Assembly: GCA_943737045.1 (NCBI GenBank)
Contig: CALSFV010000006.1
Span: forward strand, 372,001-436,000
From: Parapristionchus giblindavisi
Lineage: Eukaryota; Nematoda; Chromadorea; Rhabditida; Diplogasteridae
Reading direction: 5' to 3'
DNA length: 64,000 nucleotides
Shown here piece after piece: positions 14,401 to 30,200 of the stretch. Position 1 is the first letter of the stretch. The number at the start of each line of letters is the position of its first letter. Both the position numbers and the translations under genes were made by a program. The notes beneath the pieces are model-generated. The model was not told the DNA's origin and ran no database searches. It saw nothing but the letters and a program-made list of their open reading frames with translations.

Positions 14401-17400
14401 AACATCTTTATTCGATATCAGTCAATCAATAATTCACTGCATTACCTTGTGGAGTTTACATCGCTGTAGATCAATAAATATGATGCGTGAAGGCCTCATA
14501 CTTCTCGAAAGACTCGGTCTGAAACTATAGATATATAATTAAATCCATTATATTCGTCTTCATCACAAATAGAGTATCATTATACGATATAGTACTGAGA
14601 GAAGATCAAAGATCACAACAACACATAAACATCTTTATTCGATATCGATCAATCAATAATTCGCTGTATTACCTTGTGGAGTTTACATCGCTGTAGATCA
14701 ATAAATATGATGCGTGAAGGCCTCATACTTCTCGAAAGACTAGGTCTGAAACAATAGATATATAATTAAATCCGTTATTTTCGTCTTCATCACAAATAGA
14801 GTATCATAATACGATACAGTACTGAGAGAAGATCAAAGATTAAAATCACAACAACACATAAACATCTTTATTCGGTATCGGTCAATCAATAATTCACTGT
14901 ATTACCTTGTGGAGTTTACATCGCTGTAGATCAATAAATATGATGCGTGAAGGCCTCATACTTCTGGAAAGACTCGGTCTGAAACAATAGATATATAATT
15001 AAATCCATTATTTTCGTCTTCATCACAAATACAGTATCATAATACGATACAGTACTGAGAGAAGATCAAAGATTAAAATCACAACAACACGTAAACATCT
15101 TTATTCGATATCGGTCAATCAATAATTCACTGTATTACCTTGTGGAGTTTACATCGCTGTAGGCCAATCAATATGAGGAGCGAAGGCCTCATACTTCTCG
15201 AAAGACTCGGTCTGAAACAATAGATATATAATTAAATCCATTATTTTCGTCTTCATCACAAATACAGTATCATAATACGATACAGTACTGAGAGAAGATC
15301 AAAGATTAAAATCACAACAACACGTAAACATCTTTATTCGATATCGGTCAATCAATAATTCACTGCATTACCTTGTGGAGTTTACATCGCTGTAGACCAA
15401 TCAATATGAGGAGCGAAGGCCTCATACTTCTCAAAAGACTCGGTCTGAAACAATATATATATAATTAAATCCATTATTTACGTCTTCATCACAAATACAG
15501 TATCATAATACGATACAGTACTGAGAGAAGATTTAAGATTAAAATCACAACAACACGTAAACATCTTTATTCGATATCGGTCAATCAATAATTCACTGCA
15601 TTACCTTGTGGAGTTTACATCGCTGTAGACCAATCAATATGAAGAGCGAAGGCCTCATACTTCTCGAAAGACTCGGTCTGAAACAATAGATATATAATTA
15701 AATCCATTATTTTCGTCTTCATCACAAATACAGTATCATAATACGATACAGTACTGAGAGAAGATCAAAGATTAAAATCACAACAACACGTAAACATCTT
15801 TATTCGATATCGGTCAATCAATAATTCACTGCATTACCTTGTGGAGTTTACATCGCTGTAGACCAATCAATATGAGGAGTGAAGGCCTCATGCTTCTCGA
15901 AAGACTCGGTCTGAAACAATAGATATATAATTAAATCCATTATATTCGTCTTCATCACAAATAGAGTATCATTATACGATACAGTACTGAGAGAAGATCA
16001 AAGATTAAAATCACAACAACACATAAACATCTTTATTCGGTATCGGTCAATCAATAATTCACTGTATTACCTTGTGGAGTTTACATCGCTGTAGATCAAT
16101 AAATATGATCATCACTCTTCTCTCTTCCCTTCTCTGGGAAGGTGACCTTTCTTTTCTCTCATTATATTCGTCTTCATCACAAATACAGTATCATAATACG
16201 ATACAGTACTGAGAGAAGATCAAAGATTAAAATCACAACAACACGTAAACATCTTTATTCGATATCGGTCAATCAATAATTCACTGCATTACCTTGTGGA
16301 GTTTACATCGCTGTAGACCAATCAATATGAGGAGTGAAGGCCTCATGCTTCTCGAAAGACTCGGTCTGAAACAATAGACATATAATTAAATCCATTATAT
16401 TCGTCTTCATCACAAATAGAGTATCATTATACGATACAGTACTGAGAGAAGATCAAAGATCACAACAACACATAAACATCTTTATTCGGTATCGGTCAAT
16501 CAATAATTCACTGTATTACCTTGTGGAGTTTACATCGCTGTAGATCAATAAATATGATGCGTGAAGGCCTCATACTTCTGGAAAGACTCGGTCTGAAACA
16601 ATAGATATATAATTAAATCCATTATTTTCGTCTTCATCACAAATACAGTATCATAATACGATACAGTACTGAGAGAAGATCAAAGATTAAAATCACAACA
16701 ACACGTAAACATCTTTATTCGATATCGGTCAATCAATAATTCACTGTATTACCTTGTGGAGTTTACATCGCTGTAGGCCAATCAATATGAGGAGCGAAGG
16801 CCTCATACTTCTCGAAAGACTCGGTCTGAAACAATAGATATATAATTAAATCCATTATTTTCGTCTTCATCACAAATACAGTATCATAATACGATACAGT
16901 ACTGAGAGAAGATCCAAGATTGAAATCACAACAACACGTAAACATCTTTATTCGATATCGGTCAATCAATAATTCACTGTATTACCTTGTGGAGTTTACA
17001 TCGCTGTAGATCAATAAATATGATGCGTGAAGGCCTCATACTTCTGGAAAGACTCGGTCTGAAACAATAGATATATAATTAAATCCATTATTTTCGTCTT
17101 CATCACAAATACAGTATCATAATACGATACAGTACTGAGAGAAGATCAAAGATTAAAATCACAACAACACGTAAACATCTTTATTCGATATCGGTCAATC
17201 AATAATTCACTGCATTACCTTGTGGAGTTTACATCGCTGTAGACCAATCAATATGAGGAGTGAAGGCCTCATGCTTCTCGAAAGACTCGGTCTGAAACAA
17301 TAGACATATAATTAAATCCATTATATTCGTCTTCATCACAAATAGAGTATCATTATACGATACAGTACTGAGAGAAGATCAAAAATCACAACAACACATA

Positions 17401-20400
17401 AACATCTTTATTCGGTATCGGTCAATCAATAATTCACTGTATTACCTTGTGGAGTTTACATCGCTGTAGATCAATAAATATGATGCGTGAAGGCCTCATA
17501 CTTCTGGAAAGACTCGGTCTGAAACAATAGATATATAATTAAATCCATTATTTTCGTCTTCATCACAAATACAGTATCATAATACGATACAGTACTGAGA
17601 GAAGATCAAAGATTAAAATCACAACAACACGTAAACATCTTTATTCGATATCGGTCAATCAATAATTCACTGTATTACCTTGTGGAGTTTACATCGCTGT
17701 AGGCCAATCAATATGAGGAGCGAAGGCCTCATACTTCTCGAAAGACTCGGTCTGAAACAATAGATATATAATTAAATCCATTATTTTCGTCTTCATCACA
17801 AATACAGTATCATAATACGATACAGTACTGAGAGAAGATCAAAGATTGAAATCACAACAACACGTAAACATCTTTATTCGATATCGGTCAATCAATAATT
17901 CACTGTATTACCTTGTGGAGTTTACATCGCTGTAGATCAATAAATATGATGCGTGAAGGCCTCATACTTCTGGAAAGACTCGGTCTGAAACAATAGATAT
18001 ATAATTAAATCCATTATTTTCGTCTTCATCACAAATACAGTATCATAATACGATACAGTACTGAGAGAAGATCAAAGATTAAAATCACAACAACACGTAA
18101 ACATCTTTATTCGATATCGGTCAATCAATAATTCACTGCATTACCTTGTGGAGTTTACATCGCTGTAGACCAATCAATATGAGGAGTGAAGGCCTCATGC
18201 TTCTCGAAAGACTCGGTCTGAAACAATAGATATATAATTAAATCCATTATATTCGTCTTCATCACAAATAGAGTATCATTATACGATACAGTACTGAGAG
18301 AAGATCAAAGATTAAAATCACAACAACACATAAACATCTTTATTCGGTATCGGTCAATCAATAATTCACTGTATTACCTTGTGGAGTTTACATCGCTGTA
18401 GATCAATAAATATGATCATCACTCTTCTCTCTTCCCTTCTCTGGGAAGGTGACCTTTCTTTTCTCTCATTATATTCGTCTTCATCACAAATACAGTATCA
18501 TAATACGATACAGTACTGAGAGAAGATCAAAGATTAAAATCACAACAACACGTAAACATCTTTATTCGATATCGGTCAATCAATAATTGACTGCATTACC
18601 TTGTGGAGTTTACATCGCTGTAGACCAATCAATATGAGGAGTGAAGGCCTCATGCTTCTCGAAAGACTCGGTCTGAAACAATAGACATATAATTAAATCC
18701 ATTATATTCGTCTTCATCACAAATAGAGTATCATTATACGATACAGTACTGAGAGAAGATCAAAGATCACAACAACACATAAACATCTTTATTCGGTATC
18801 GGTCAATCAATAATTCACTGTATTACCTTGTGGAGTTTACATCGCTGTAGATCAATAAATATGATGCGTGAAGGCCTCATACTTCTGGAAAGACTCGGTC
18901 TGAAACAATAGATATATAATTAAATCCATTATTTTCGTCTTCATCACAAATACAGTATCATAATACGATACAGTACTGAGAGAAGATCAAAGATTAAAAT
19001 CACAACAACACGTAAACATCTTTATTCGATATCAGTCAATCAATAATTCACTGCATTACCTTGTGGAGTTTACATCGCTGTAGATCAATAAATATGATGC
19101 GTGAAGGCCTCATACTTCTCGAAAGACTCGGTCTGAAACTATTGATATATAATTAAATCCATTATATTCGTCTTCATCACAAATAGAGTATCATTATACG
19201 ATATAGTACTGAGAGAAGATCAAAGATCACAACAACACATATACATCTTTATTCGATATCGATCAATCAATAATTCACTGCATTACCTTGTGGAGTTTAC
19301 ATCGCTGTAGACCAATCAATATGAGGAGCGAAGGCCTCATACTTCTCGAAAGACTCGGTCTGAAACAATATATATATATAATTAAATCCATTATTTTCGT
19401 CTTCATCACAAATACAGTATCATAATACGATACAGTACTGAGAGAAGATCAAAGATTGAAATCACAACAACACGTAAACATCTTTATTCGATATCGGTCA
19501 ATCAATAATTCACTGTATTACCTTGTGGAGTTTACATCGCTGTAGATCAATAAATATGATGCGTGAAGGCCTCATACTTCTGGAAAGACTCGGTCTGAAA
19601 CAATAGATATATAATTAAATCCATTATTTTCGTCTTCATCACAAATACAGTATCATAATACGATACAGTACTGAGAGAAGATGAAAGATTAAAATCACAA
19701 CAACACGTAGACATCTTTATTCGATATCGGTCAATCAATAATTCACTGTATTACCTTGTGGAGTTTACATCGCTGTAGGCCAATCAATATGAGGAGCGAA
19801 GGCCTCATACTTCTCGAAAGACTCGGTCTGAAACAATAGATATATAATTAAATCCATTATTTTCGTCTTCATCACAAATACAGTATCATAATACGATACA
19901 GTACTGAGAGAAGATCAAAGATTAAAATCACAACAACACGTAAACATCTTTATTCGATATCGGTCAATCAATAATTCACTGTATTACCTTGTGGAGTTTA
20001 CATCGCTGTAGATCAATAAATATGATGCGTGAAGGCCTCATACTTCTGGAAAGACTCGGTCTGAAACAATAGATATATAATTAAATCCATTATTTTCGTC
20101 TTCATCACAAATACAGTATCATAATACGATACAGTACTGAGAGAAGATCAAAGATTAAAATCACAACAACACGTAAACATCTTTATTCGATATCGGTCAA
20201 TCAATAATTCACTGTATTACCTTGTGGAGTTTACATCGCTGTAGGCCAATCAATATGAGGAGCGAAGGCCTCATACTTCTCGAAAGACTCGGTCTGAAAC
20301 AATAGATATATAATTAAATCCATTATTTTCGTCTTCATCACAAATACAGTATCATAATACGATACAGTACTGAGAGAAGATCAAAGATTGAAATCACAAC

Positions 20401-22950
20401 AACACGTAAACATCTTTATTCGATATCGGTCAATCAATAATTCACTGTATTACCTTGTGGAGTTTACATCGCTGTAGATCAATAAATATGATGCGTGAAG
20501 GCCTCATACTTCTGGAAAGACTCGGTCTGAAACAATAGATATATAATTAAATCCATTATTTTCGTCTTCATCACAAATACAGTATCATAATACGATACAG
20601 TACTGAGAGAAGATCAAAGATTAAAATCACAACAACACGTAAACATCTTTATTCGATATCGGTCAATCAATAATTCACTGCATTACCTTGTGGAGTTTAC
20701 ATCGCTGTAGACCAATCAATATGAGGAGTGAAGGCCTCATGCTTCTCGAAAGACTCGGTCTGAAACAATAGATATATAATTAAATCCATTATATTCGTCT
20801 TCATCACAAATAGAGTATCATTATACGATACAGTACTGAGAGAAGATCAAAGATTAAAATCACAACAACACATAAACATCTTTATTCGGTATCGGTCAAT
20901 CAATAATTCACTGTATTACCTTGTGGAGTTTACATCGCTGTAGATCAATAAATATGATCATCACTCTTCTCTCTTCCCTTCTCTGGGAAGGTGACCTTTC
21001 TTTTCTCTCATTATATTCGTCTTCATCACAAATACAGTATCATAATACGATACAGTACTGAGAGAAGATCAAAGATTAAAATCACAACAACACGTAAACA
21101 TCTTTATTCGATATCGGTCAATCAATAATTGACTGCATTACCTTGTGGAGTTTACATCGCTGTAGACCAATCAATATGAGGAGTGAAGGCCTCATGCTTC
21201 TCGAAAGACTCGGTCTGAAACAATAGACATATAATTAAATCCATTATATTCGTCTTCATCACAAATAGAGTATCATTATACGATACAGTACTGAGAGAAG
21301 ATCAAAGATCACAACAACACATAAACATCTTTATTCGGTATCGGTCAATCAATAATTCACTGTATTACCTTGTGGAGTTTACATCGCTGTAGATCAATAA
21401 ATATGATGCGTGAAGGCCTCATACTTCTGGAAAGACTCGGTCTGAAACAATAGATATATAATTAAATCCATTATTTTCGTCTTCATCACAAATACAGTAT
21501 CATAATACGATACAGTACTGAGAGAAGATCAAAGATTAAAATCACAACAACACGTAAACATCTTTATTCGATATCAGTCAATCAATAATTCACTGCATTA
21601 CCTTGTGGAGTTTACATCGCTGTAGATCAATAAATATGATGCGTGAAGGCCTCATACTTCTCGAAAGACTCGGTCTGAAACTATTGATATATAATTAAAT
21701 CCATTATATTCGTCTTCATCACAAATAGAGTATCATTATACGATATAGTACTGAGAGAAGATCAAAGATCACAACAACACATATACATCTTTATTCGATA
21801 TCGATCAATCAATAATTCACTGCATTACCTTGTGGAGTTTACATCGCTGTAGACCAATCAATATGAGGAGCGAAGGCCTCATACTTCTCGAAAGACTCGG
21901 TCTGAAACAATATATATATATAATTAAATCCATTATTTTCGTCTTCATCACAAATACAGTATCATAATACGATACAGTACTGAGAGAAGATCAAAGATTG
22001 AAATCACAACAACACGTAAACATCTTTATTCGATATCGGTCAATCAATAATTCACTGTATTACCTTGTGGAGTTTACATCGCTGTAGATCAATAAATATG
22101 ATGCGTGAAGGCCTCATACTTCTGGAAAGACTCGGTCTGAAACAATAGATATATAATTAAATCCATTATTTTCGTCTTCATCACAAATACAGTATCATAA
22201 TACGATACAGTACTGAGAGAAGATGAAAGATTAAAATCACAACAACACGTAAACATCTTTATTCGATATCGGTCAATCAATAATTCACTGTATTACCTTG
22301 TGGAGTTTACATCGCTGTAGGCCAATCAATATGAGGAGCGAAGGCCTCATACTTCTCGAAAGACTCGGTCTGAAACAATAGATATATAATTAAATCCATT
22401 ATTTTCGTCTTCATCACAAATACAGTATCATAATACGATACAGTACTGAGAGAAGATCAAAGATTAAAATCACAACAACACGTAAACATCTTTATTCGAT
22501 ATCGGTCAATCAATAATTCACTGCATTACCTTGTGGAGTTTACATCGCTGTAGACCAATCAATATGAGGAGTGAAGGCCTCATGCTTCTCGAAAGACTCG
22601 GTCTGAAACAATAGATATATAATTAAATCCATTATATTCGTCTTCATCACAAATAGAGTATCATTATACGATACAGTACTGAGAGAAGATCAAAGATTAA
22701 AATCACAACAACACATAAACATCTTTATTCGGTATCGGTCAATCAATAATTCACTGTATTACCTTGTGGAGTTTACATCGCTGTAGATCAATAAATATGA
22801 TCATCACTCTTCTCTCTTCCCTTCTCTGGGAAGGTGACCTTTCTTTTCTCTCATTATATTCGTCTTCATCACAAATACAGTATCATAATACGATACAGTA
22901 CTGAGAGAAGATCAAAGATTAAAATCACAACAACACGTAAACATCTTTAT
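11429..22950. repeat. Longer higher-order repeats with spaced marker monomers
   Basis: The 222-bp marker monomer recurs at 11429, 13037, 16037, 18344, 20886 and 22729, giving spacings of 1608, 3000, 2307, 2542 and 1843 bp (7, 13, 10, 11 and 8 monomers). Blocks from 18.3 to 24.1 kb share private variants: AAACTATTGATAT at 19137, 21679 and 23522, an extended ATATATATATA run near 19371, 21911 and 23753, and AATTGACTGC. They therefore arose by duplication of 8-11 monomers at a time. The marker monomer was not seen to the right of this block. Confidence 0.85.
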
Positions 22951-25900
22951 TCGATATCGGTCAATCAATAATTGACTGCATTACCTTGTGGAGTTTACAT
23001 CGCTGTAGACCAATCAATATGAGGAGTGAAGGCCTCATGCTTCTCGAAAGACTCGGTCTGAAACAATAGACATATAATTAAATCCATTATATTCGTCTTC
23101 ATCACAAATAGAGTATCATTATACGATACAGTACTGAGAGAAGATCAAAGATCACAACAACACATAAACATCTTTATTCGGTATCGGTCAATCAATAATT
23201 CACTGTATTACCTTGTGGAGTTTACATCGCTGTAGATCAATAAATATGATGCGTGAAGGCCTCATACTTCTGGAAAGACTCGGTCTGAAACAATAGATAT
23301 ATAATTAAATCCATTATTTTCGTCTTCATCACAAATACAGTATCATAATACGATACAGTACTGAGAGAAGATCAAAGATTAAAATCACAACAACACGTAA
23401 ACATCTTTATTCGATATCAGTCAATCAATAATTCACTGCATTACCTTGTGGAGTTTACATCGCTGTAGATCAATAAATATGATGCGTGAAGGCCTCATAC
23501 TTCTCGAAAGACTCGGTCTGAAACTATTGATATATAATTAAATCCATTATATTCGTCTTCATCACAAATAGAGTATCATTATACGATATAGTACTGAGAG
23601 AAGATCAAAGATCACAACAACACATATACATCTTTATTCGATATCGATCAATCAATAATTCACTGCATTACCTTGTGGAGTTTACATCGCTGTAGACCAA
23701 TCAATATGAGGAGCGAAGGCCTCATACTTCTCGAAAGACTCGGTCTGAAACAATATATATATATAATTAAATCCATTATTTTCGTCTTCATCACAAATAC
23801 AGTATCATAATACGATACAGTACTGAGAGAAGATCAAAGATTGAAATCACAACAACACGTAAACATCTTTATTCGATATCGGTCAATCAATAATTCACTG
23901 TATTACCTTGTGGAGTTTACATCGCTGTAGATCAATAAATATGATGCGTGAAGGCCTCATACTTCTGGAAAGACTCGGTCTGAAACAATAGATATATAAT
24001 TAAATCCATTATTTTCGTCTTCATCACAAATACAGTATCATAATACGATACAGTACTGAGAGAAGATGAAAGATTAAAATCACAACAACACGTAAACATC
24101 TTTATTCGATATCGGTCAATCAATAATTCACTGTATTACCTTGTGGAGTTTACATCGCTGTAGGCCAATCAATATGAGGAGCGAAGGCCTCATACTTCTC
24201 GAAAGACTCGGTCTGAAACAATAGATATATAATTAAATCCATTATTTTCGTCTTCATCACAAATACAGTATCATAATACGATACAGTACTGAGAGAAGAT
24301 CAAAGAATAAAATCACAACAACACGTAAACATCTTTATTCGATATCGGTCAATCAATAATTCACTGTATTACCTTGTGGAGTTTACATCGCTGTAGATCA
24401 ATAAATATGATGCGTGAAGGCCTCATACTTCTGGAAAGACTCGGTCTGAAACAATAGATATATAATTAAATCCATTATTTTCGTCTTCATCACAAATACA
24501 GTATCATAATACGATACAGTACTGAGAGAAGATCAAAGATTAAAATCACAACAACACGTAAACATCTTTATTCGATATCGGTCAATCAATAATTCACTGC
24601 ATTACCTTGTGGAGTTTACATCGCTGTAGACCAATCAATATGAGGAGCGAAGGCCTCATACTTCTCGAAAGACTCGGTCTGAAACAATAGATATATAATT
24701 AAATCCATTATTTTCGTCTTCATCACAAATACAGTATCATAATACGATACAGTACTGAGAGAAGATTTAAGATTAAAATCACAACAACACGTAAACATCT
24801 TTATTCGATATCGGTCAATCAATAATTCACTGCATTACCTTGTGGAGTTTACATCGCTGTAGACCAATCAATATGAGGAGCGAAGGCCTCATACTTCTCG
24901 AAAGACTCGGTCTGAAACAATAGATATATAATTAAATCCATTATTTTCGTCTTCATCACAAATACAGTATCATAATACGATACAGTACTGAGAGAAGATC
25001 AAAGATTAAAATCACAACAACACGTAAACATCTTTATTCGATATCGGTCAATCAATAATTCACTGCATTACCTTGTGGAGTTTACATCGCTGTAGACCAA
25101 TCAATATGAGGAGTGAAGGCCTCATGCTTCTTGAAAGACTCGGTCTGAAACAATAGATATATAATTAAATCCATTATATTCATCTTCATCACAAATAGAG
25201 TATCATTATACGATACAGTACTGAGAGAAGATCAAAGATCACAACAACACATAAACATCTTTATTCGGTATCGGTCAATCAATAATTCACTGTATTACCT
25301 TGTGGAGTTTACATCGCTGTAGATCAATAAATATGATGCGTGAAGGCCTCATACTTCTGGAAAGACTCGGTCTGAAGCAAGAGATATATAATTAAATCCA
25401 TTATTTTCGTCTTCATCACAAATACAGTATCATAATACGATACAGTACTGAGAGAAGATCAAAGATTAAAATCACAACAACACATAAACATCTTTATTCG
25501 GTATCGGTCAATCAATAATTCACTGTATTACCTAGTGGAGTTTACATCGCTGTAGATCAATAAATATGATGCGTGAAGGCCTCATACTTCTGGAAAGACT
25601 CGGTCTGAAGCAAGAGATATATAATTAAATCCATTATTTTCGTCTTCATCACAAATACAGTATCATAATACGATATAGTACTGAGAGAAGATCAAAGATT
25701 AAAATCACAACAACACATAAACATCTTTATTCGGTATCGGTCAATCAATAATTCACTGTATTACCTTGTGGAGTTTACATCGCTGTAGGCCAATCAATAT
25801 GAGGAGCGAAGGCCTCATACTTCTCGAAAGACTCGGTCTGAAACAATAGATATATAATTAAATCCGTTATTTTCGTCTTCATCACAAATACAGTATCATA

Positions 25901-27122
25901 ATACGATACAGTACTGAGAGAAGATTTAAGATTAAAATCACAACAACACGTAAACATCTTTATTCGATATCGGTCAATCAATAATTCACTGCATTACCTT
26001 GTGGAGTTTACATCGCTGTAGGCCAATCAATATGAGGAGCGAAGGCCTCATACTTCTCGAAAGACTCGGTCTGAAACAATAGATATATAATTAAATCCGT
26101 TATTTTCGTCTTCATCACAAATACAGTATCATAATACGATACAGTACTGAGAGAAGATCAAAGATTAAAATCACAACAACACGTAAACATCTTTATTCGA
26201 TATCGGTCAATCAATAATTCACTGCATTACCTTGTGGAGTTTACATCGCTGTAGATCAATAAATATGATGCGTGAAGGCCTCATACTTCTCGAAAGACTC
26301 GGTCTGAAACTATAGATATATAATTAAATCCATTATATTCGTCTTCATCACAAATAGAGTATCATTATACGATATAGAACTGAGAGAAGATCAAAGATCA
26401 CAACAACACATAAACAACTTTATTCGACATCGATCAATCAATAATTCACTGTATTACCTTGTGGAGTTTACATCGCTGTAGATCAATAAATATGATGCGT
26501 GAAGGCCTCATACTTCTCGAAAGACTCGGTCTGAAACAATAGATATATAATTAAATCCGTTATTTTCGTCTTCATCACAAATACAGTATCATAATACGAT
26601 ACAGTACTGAGAGAAGATTTAAGATTAAAATCACAACAACACATAAACATCTTTATTCGGTATCGGTCAATCAATAATTCACACTATTACCTTGTGGAGT
26701 TTACATCGCTGTAGGCCAATCAATATGAGGAGCGAAGGCCTCATACTTCTCGAAAGACTCGGTCTGAAACAATAGATATATAATTAAATCCGTTATTTTC
26801 GTCTTCATCACAAATACAGTATCATAATACGATACAGTACTGAGAGAAGATTTAAGATTAAAATCACAACAACACAAAAACATCTTTATTCGGTATCGGT
26901 CAATCAATAATTCACTGTATTACCTTGTGGAGTTTACATCGCTATAGACCAATCAATATGAGAAGCGAAGGCCTCATACTACTCGAAAGACTCGGTCTGA
27001 AACAATAGATATATAATTAAATCCATTATTTTCGTCTTCATCACAAATACAGTATCATAATACGATACAGTACTGAGAGAAGATTTAAGATTAAAATCAC
27101 AACAACACGTAAACATCTTTAT
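22951..27122. repeat. Transitional satellite block without the marker monomer
   Basis: Standard 227 and 233-bp monomers with sub-family mixing. Private variants include GAAGCAAGAGATAT at about 25375 and 25606, AGATTTAAGATT from about 24760 onward, and ACACAAAAACATC near 26873. No HOR with a constant length was worked out here. Confidence 0.8.
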
Positions 27123-27220
27123 TCGATATCGTTCAATCAATAATTCACTGCATTACCTTGTGGAGTTTACATCGGTGTAGATCAAAGATCAAATCCACAA
27201 CAACACATAAACATCTTTAT
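27123..27220. repeat. 98-bp truncated monomer (copy 1)
   Basis: The phase marks at 27123 and 27221 are 98 bp apart. The monomer runs normally to CATCGGTGTAGATCAAAGAT and then jumps to CAAATCCACAACAAC, so about 130 bp of the standard unit is missing. The same deletion junction is present at 38052-38149 and, inverted, at 59354-59451, so it is a marker of shared descent. Confidence 0.9.
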
Positions 27221-30200
27221 TCGGTATCGGTCAATCAATAATTCACTGTATTACCTTGTGGAGTTTACATCGCTGTAGACCAATCAATATGAGGAGCGAA
27301 GGCCTCATACTTCTCGAAAGACTCGGTCTGAAACAATAGATATATAATTAAATCCATTATTTTCGTCTTCATCACAAATACAGTATCATAATACGATACA
27401 GTACTGAGAGAAGATCAAAGATTAAAATCACAACAACACATAAATATCTTTATTCGGTATCGGTCAATCAATAATTCACTGTATTACCTTGTGGAGTTTA
27501 CATCGCTGTAGACCAATCAATATGAGGAGCGAAGGCCTCATACTTCCCGAAAGACTCGGTCTGAAACAATAGATATATAATTAAATCCATTATTTTCGTC
27601 TTCATCACAAATATAATATCATTATACGATACAGTACTGAGAGAAGATCAAAGATCACAACAACACATAAACATTTTTATTCAGTATCGGTCAATCAATA
27701 ATTCACTGTATTACCTTGCGGAGTTTACATCGCTGTAGACCAATCAATATGATGCGTGAAGGCCTCATACTTCTGCAAAGACTCGGTCTGAAACAATAGA
27801 TATATAATTAAATCCATTATATTCGTCTTCATCACAAATAAAGTATCATTATACGATACAGTACTGAGAGAAAATCAAAGATCACAACAACACATAAACA
27901 TTTTTATTCGGTATCGGTCAATCAATAATTCACTGTATTACCTTGTGGAGTTTACATCGCTGTAGACCAATCAATATGAGGAGCGAAGGCCTCATACTTC
28001 TCGAAAGACCCGGTCTGAAACAACAGATATATAATTAAATCCATTATATTCGTCTTCATCACAAATAGAGTATCATTATACGATACAGTACTGAGAGTAG
28101 ATCAAAGATTGAAATCACAACAAAACGTAAACATCTTTATTCGGTATCGGTCAATCAATAATTCACTGTATTACTTTGTGGAGTTTACATCGCTGTAGAC
28201 CAATCAATATGATGCGTGAAGGCCTCATACTTCTCGAAAGACTCGGTCTGAAACAATAGATATATAATTAAATCCATTATTTTCGTCTTCATCACAAATA
28301 CAGTATCATAATACGATACAGTACTGAGAGAAGATCAAAGATTAAAATCACAACAACACATAAATATCTTTATTCGGTATCGGTCAATCAATAATTCACT
28401 GTATTACCTTGTGGAGTTTACATCGCTGAAGACCAATCAATATGATGCGTGAAGGCCTCATACTTCTGGAAAGAATCGGTCTGAAACAATAGATATATAA
28501 TTAATTCCATTATTTTCGTCTTCATCACAAATACAGTATCATAATACGATACAGTACTGAGAGAAGATCAAAGATTAAAATCACAACAACACATAAATAT
28601 CTTTATTCGGTATCGGTCAATCAATAATTCACTGTATTACCTTGTGGAGTTTACATCGCTGTAGACCAATCAATATGAGGAGCGAAGGCCTCATACTTCC
28701 CGAAAGACTCGGTCTGAAACAATAGATATATAATTAAATCCATTATTTTCGTCTTCATCACAAATATAATATCATTATACGATACAGTACTGAGAGAAGA
28801 TCAAAGATCACAACAACACATAAACATTTTTATTCAGTATCGGTCAATCAATAATTCACTGTATTACCTTGTGGAGTTTACATCGCTGTAGACCAATCAA
28901 TATGATGCGTGAAGGCCTCATACTTCTGCAAAGACTCGGTCTGAAACAATAGATATATAATTAAATCCATTATATTCGTCTTCATCACAAATAAAGTATC
29001 ATTATACGATACAGTACTGAGAGAAGATCAAAGATCACAACAACACATAAACATTTTTATTCAGTATCGGTCAATCAATAATTCACTGTATTACCTTGCG
29101 GAGTTTACATCGCTGTAGACCAATCAATATGATGCGTGAAGGCCTCATACTTCTGCAAAGACTCGGTCTGAAACAATAGATATATAATTAAATCCATTAT
29201 ATTCGTCTTCATCACAAATAAAGTATCATTATACGATACAGTACTGAGAGAAAATCAAAGATCACAACAACACATAAACATTTTTATTCGGTATCGGTCA
29301 ATCAATAATTCACTGTATTACCTTGTGGAGTTTACATCGCTGTAGACCAATCAATATGAGGAGCGAAGGCCTCATACTTCTCGAAAGACCCGGTCTGAAA
29401 CAACAGATATATAATTAAATCCATTATATTCGTCTTCATCACAAATAGAGTATCATTATACGATACAGTACTGAGAGTAGATCAAAGATTGAAATCACAA
29501 CAAAACGTAAACATCTTTATTCGGTATCGGTCAATCAATAATTCACTGTATTACTTTGTGGAGTTTACATCGCTGTAGACCAATCAATATGAGGAGCGAA
29601 GGCCTCATACTTCCCGAAAGACTCGGTCTGAAACAATAGATATATAATTAAATCCATTATTTTCGTCTTCATCACAAATATAATATCATTATACGATACA
29701 GTACTGAGAGAAGATCAAAGATCACAACAACACATAAACATTTTTATTCAGTATCGGTCAATCAATAATTCACTGTATTACCTTGTGGAGTTTACATCGC
29801 TGTAGACCAATCAATATGATGCGTGAAGGCCTCATACTTCTGCAAAGACTCGGTCTGAAACAATAGATATATAATTAAATCCATTATATTCGTCTTCATC
29901 ACAAATAAAGTATCATTATACGATACAGTACTGAGAGAAGATCAAAGATCACAACAACACATAAACATTTTTATTCAGTATCGGTCAATCAATAATTCAC
30001 TGTATTACCTTGCGGAGTTTACATCGCTGTAGACCAATCAATATGATGCGTGAAGGCCTCATACTTCTGCAAAGACTCGGTCTGAAACAATAGATATATA
30101 ATTAAATCCATTATATTCGTCTTCATCACAAATAAAGTATCATTATACGATACAGTACTGAGAGAAAATCAAAGATCACAACAACACATAAACATTTTTA

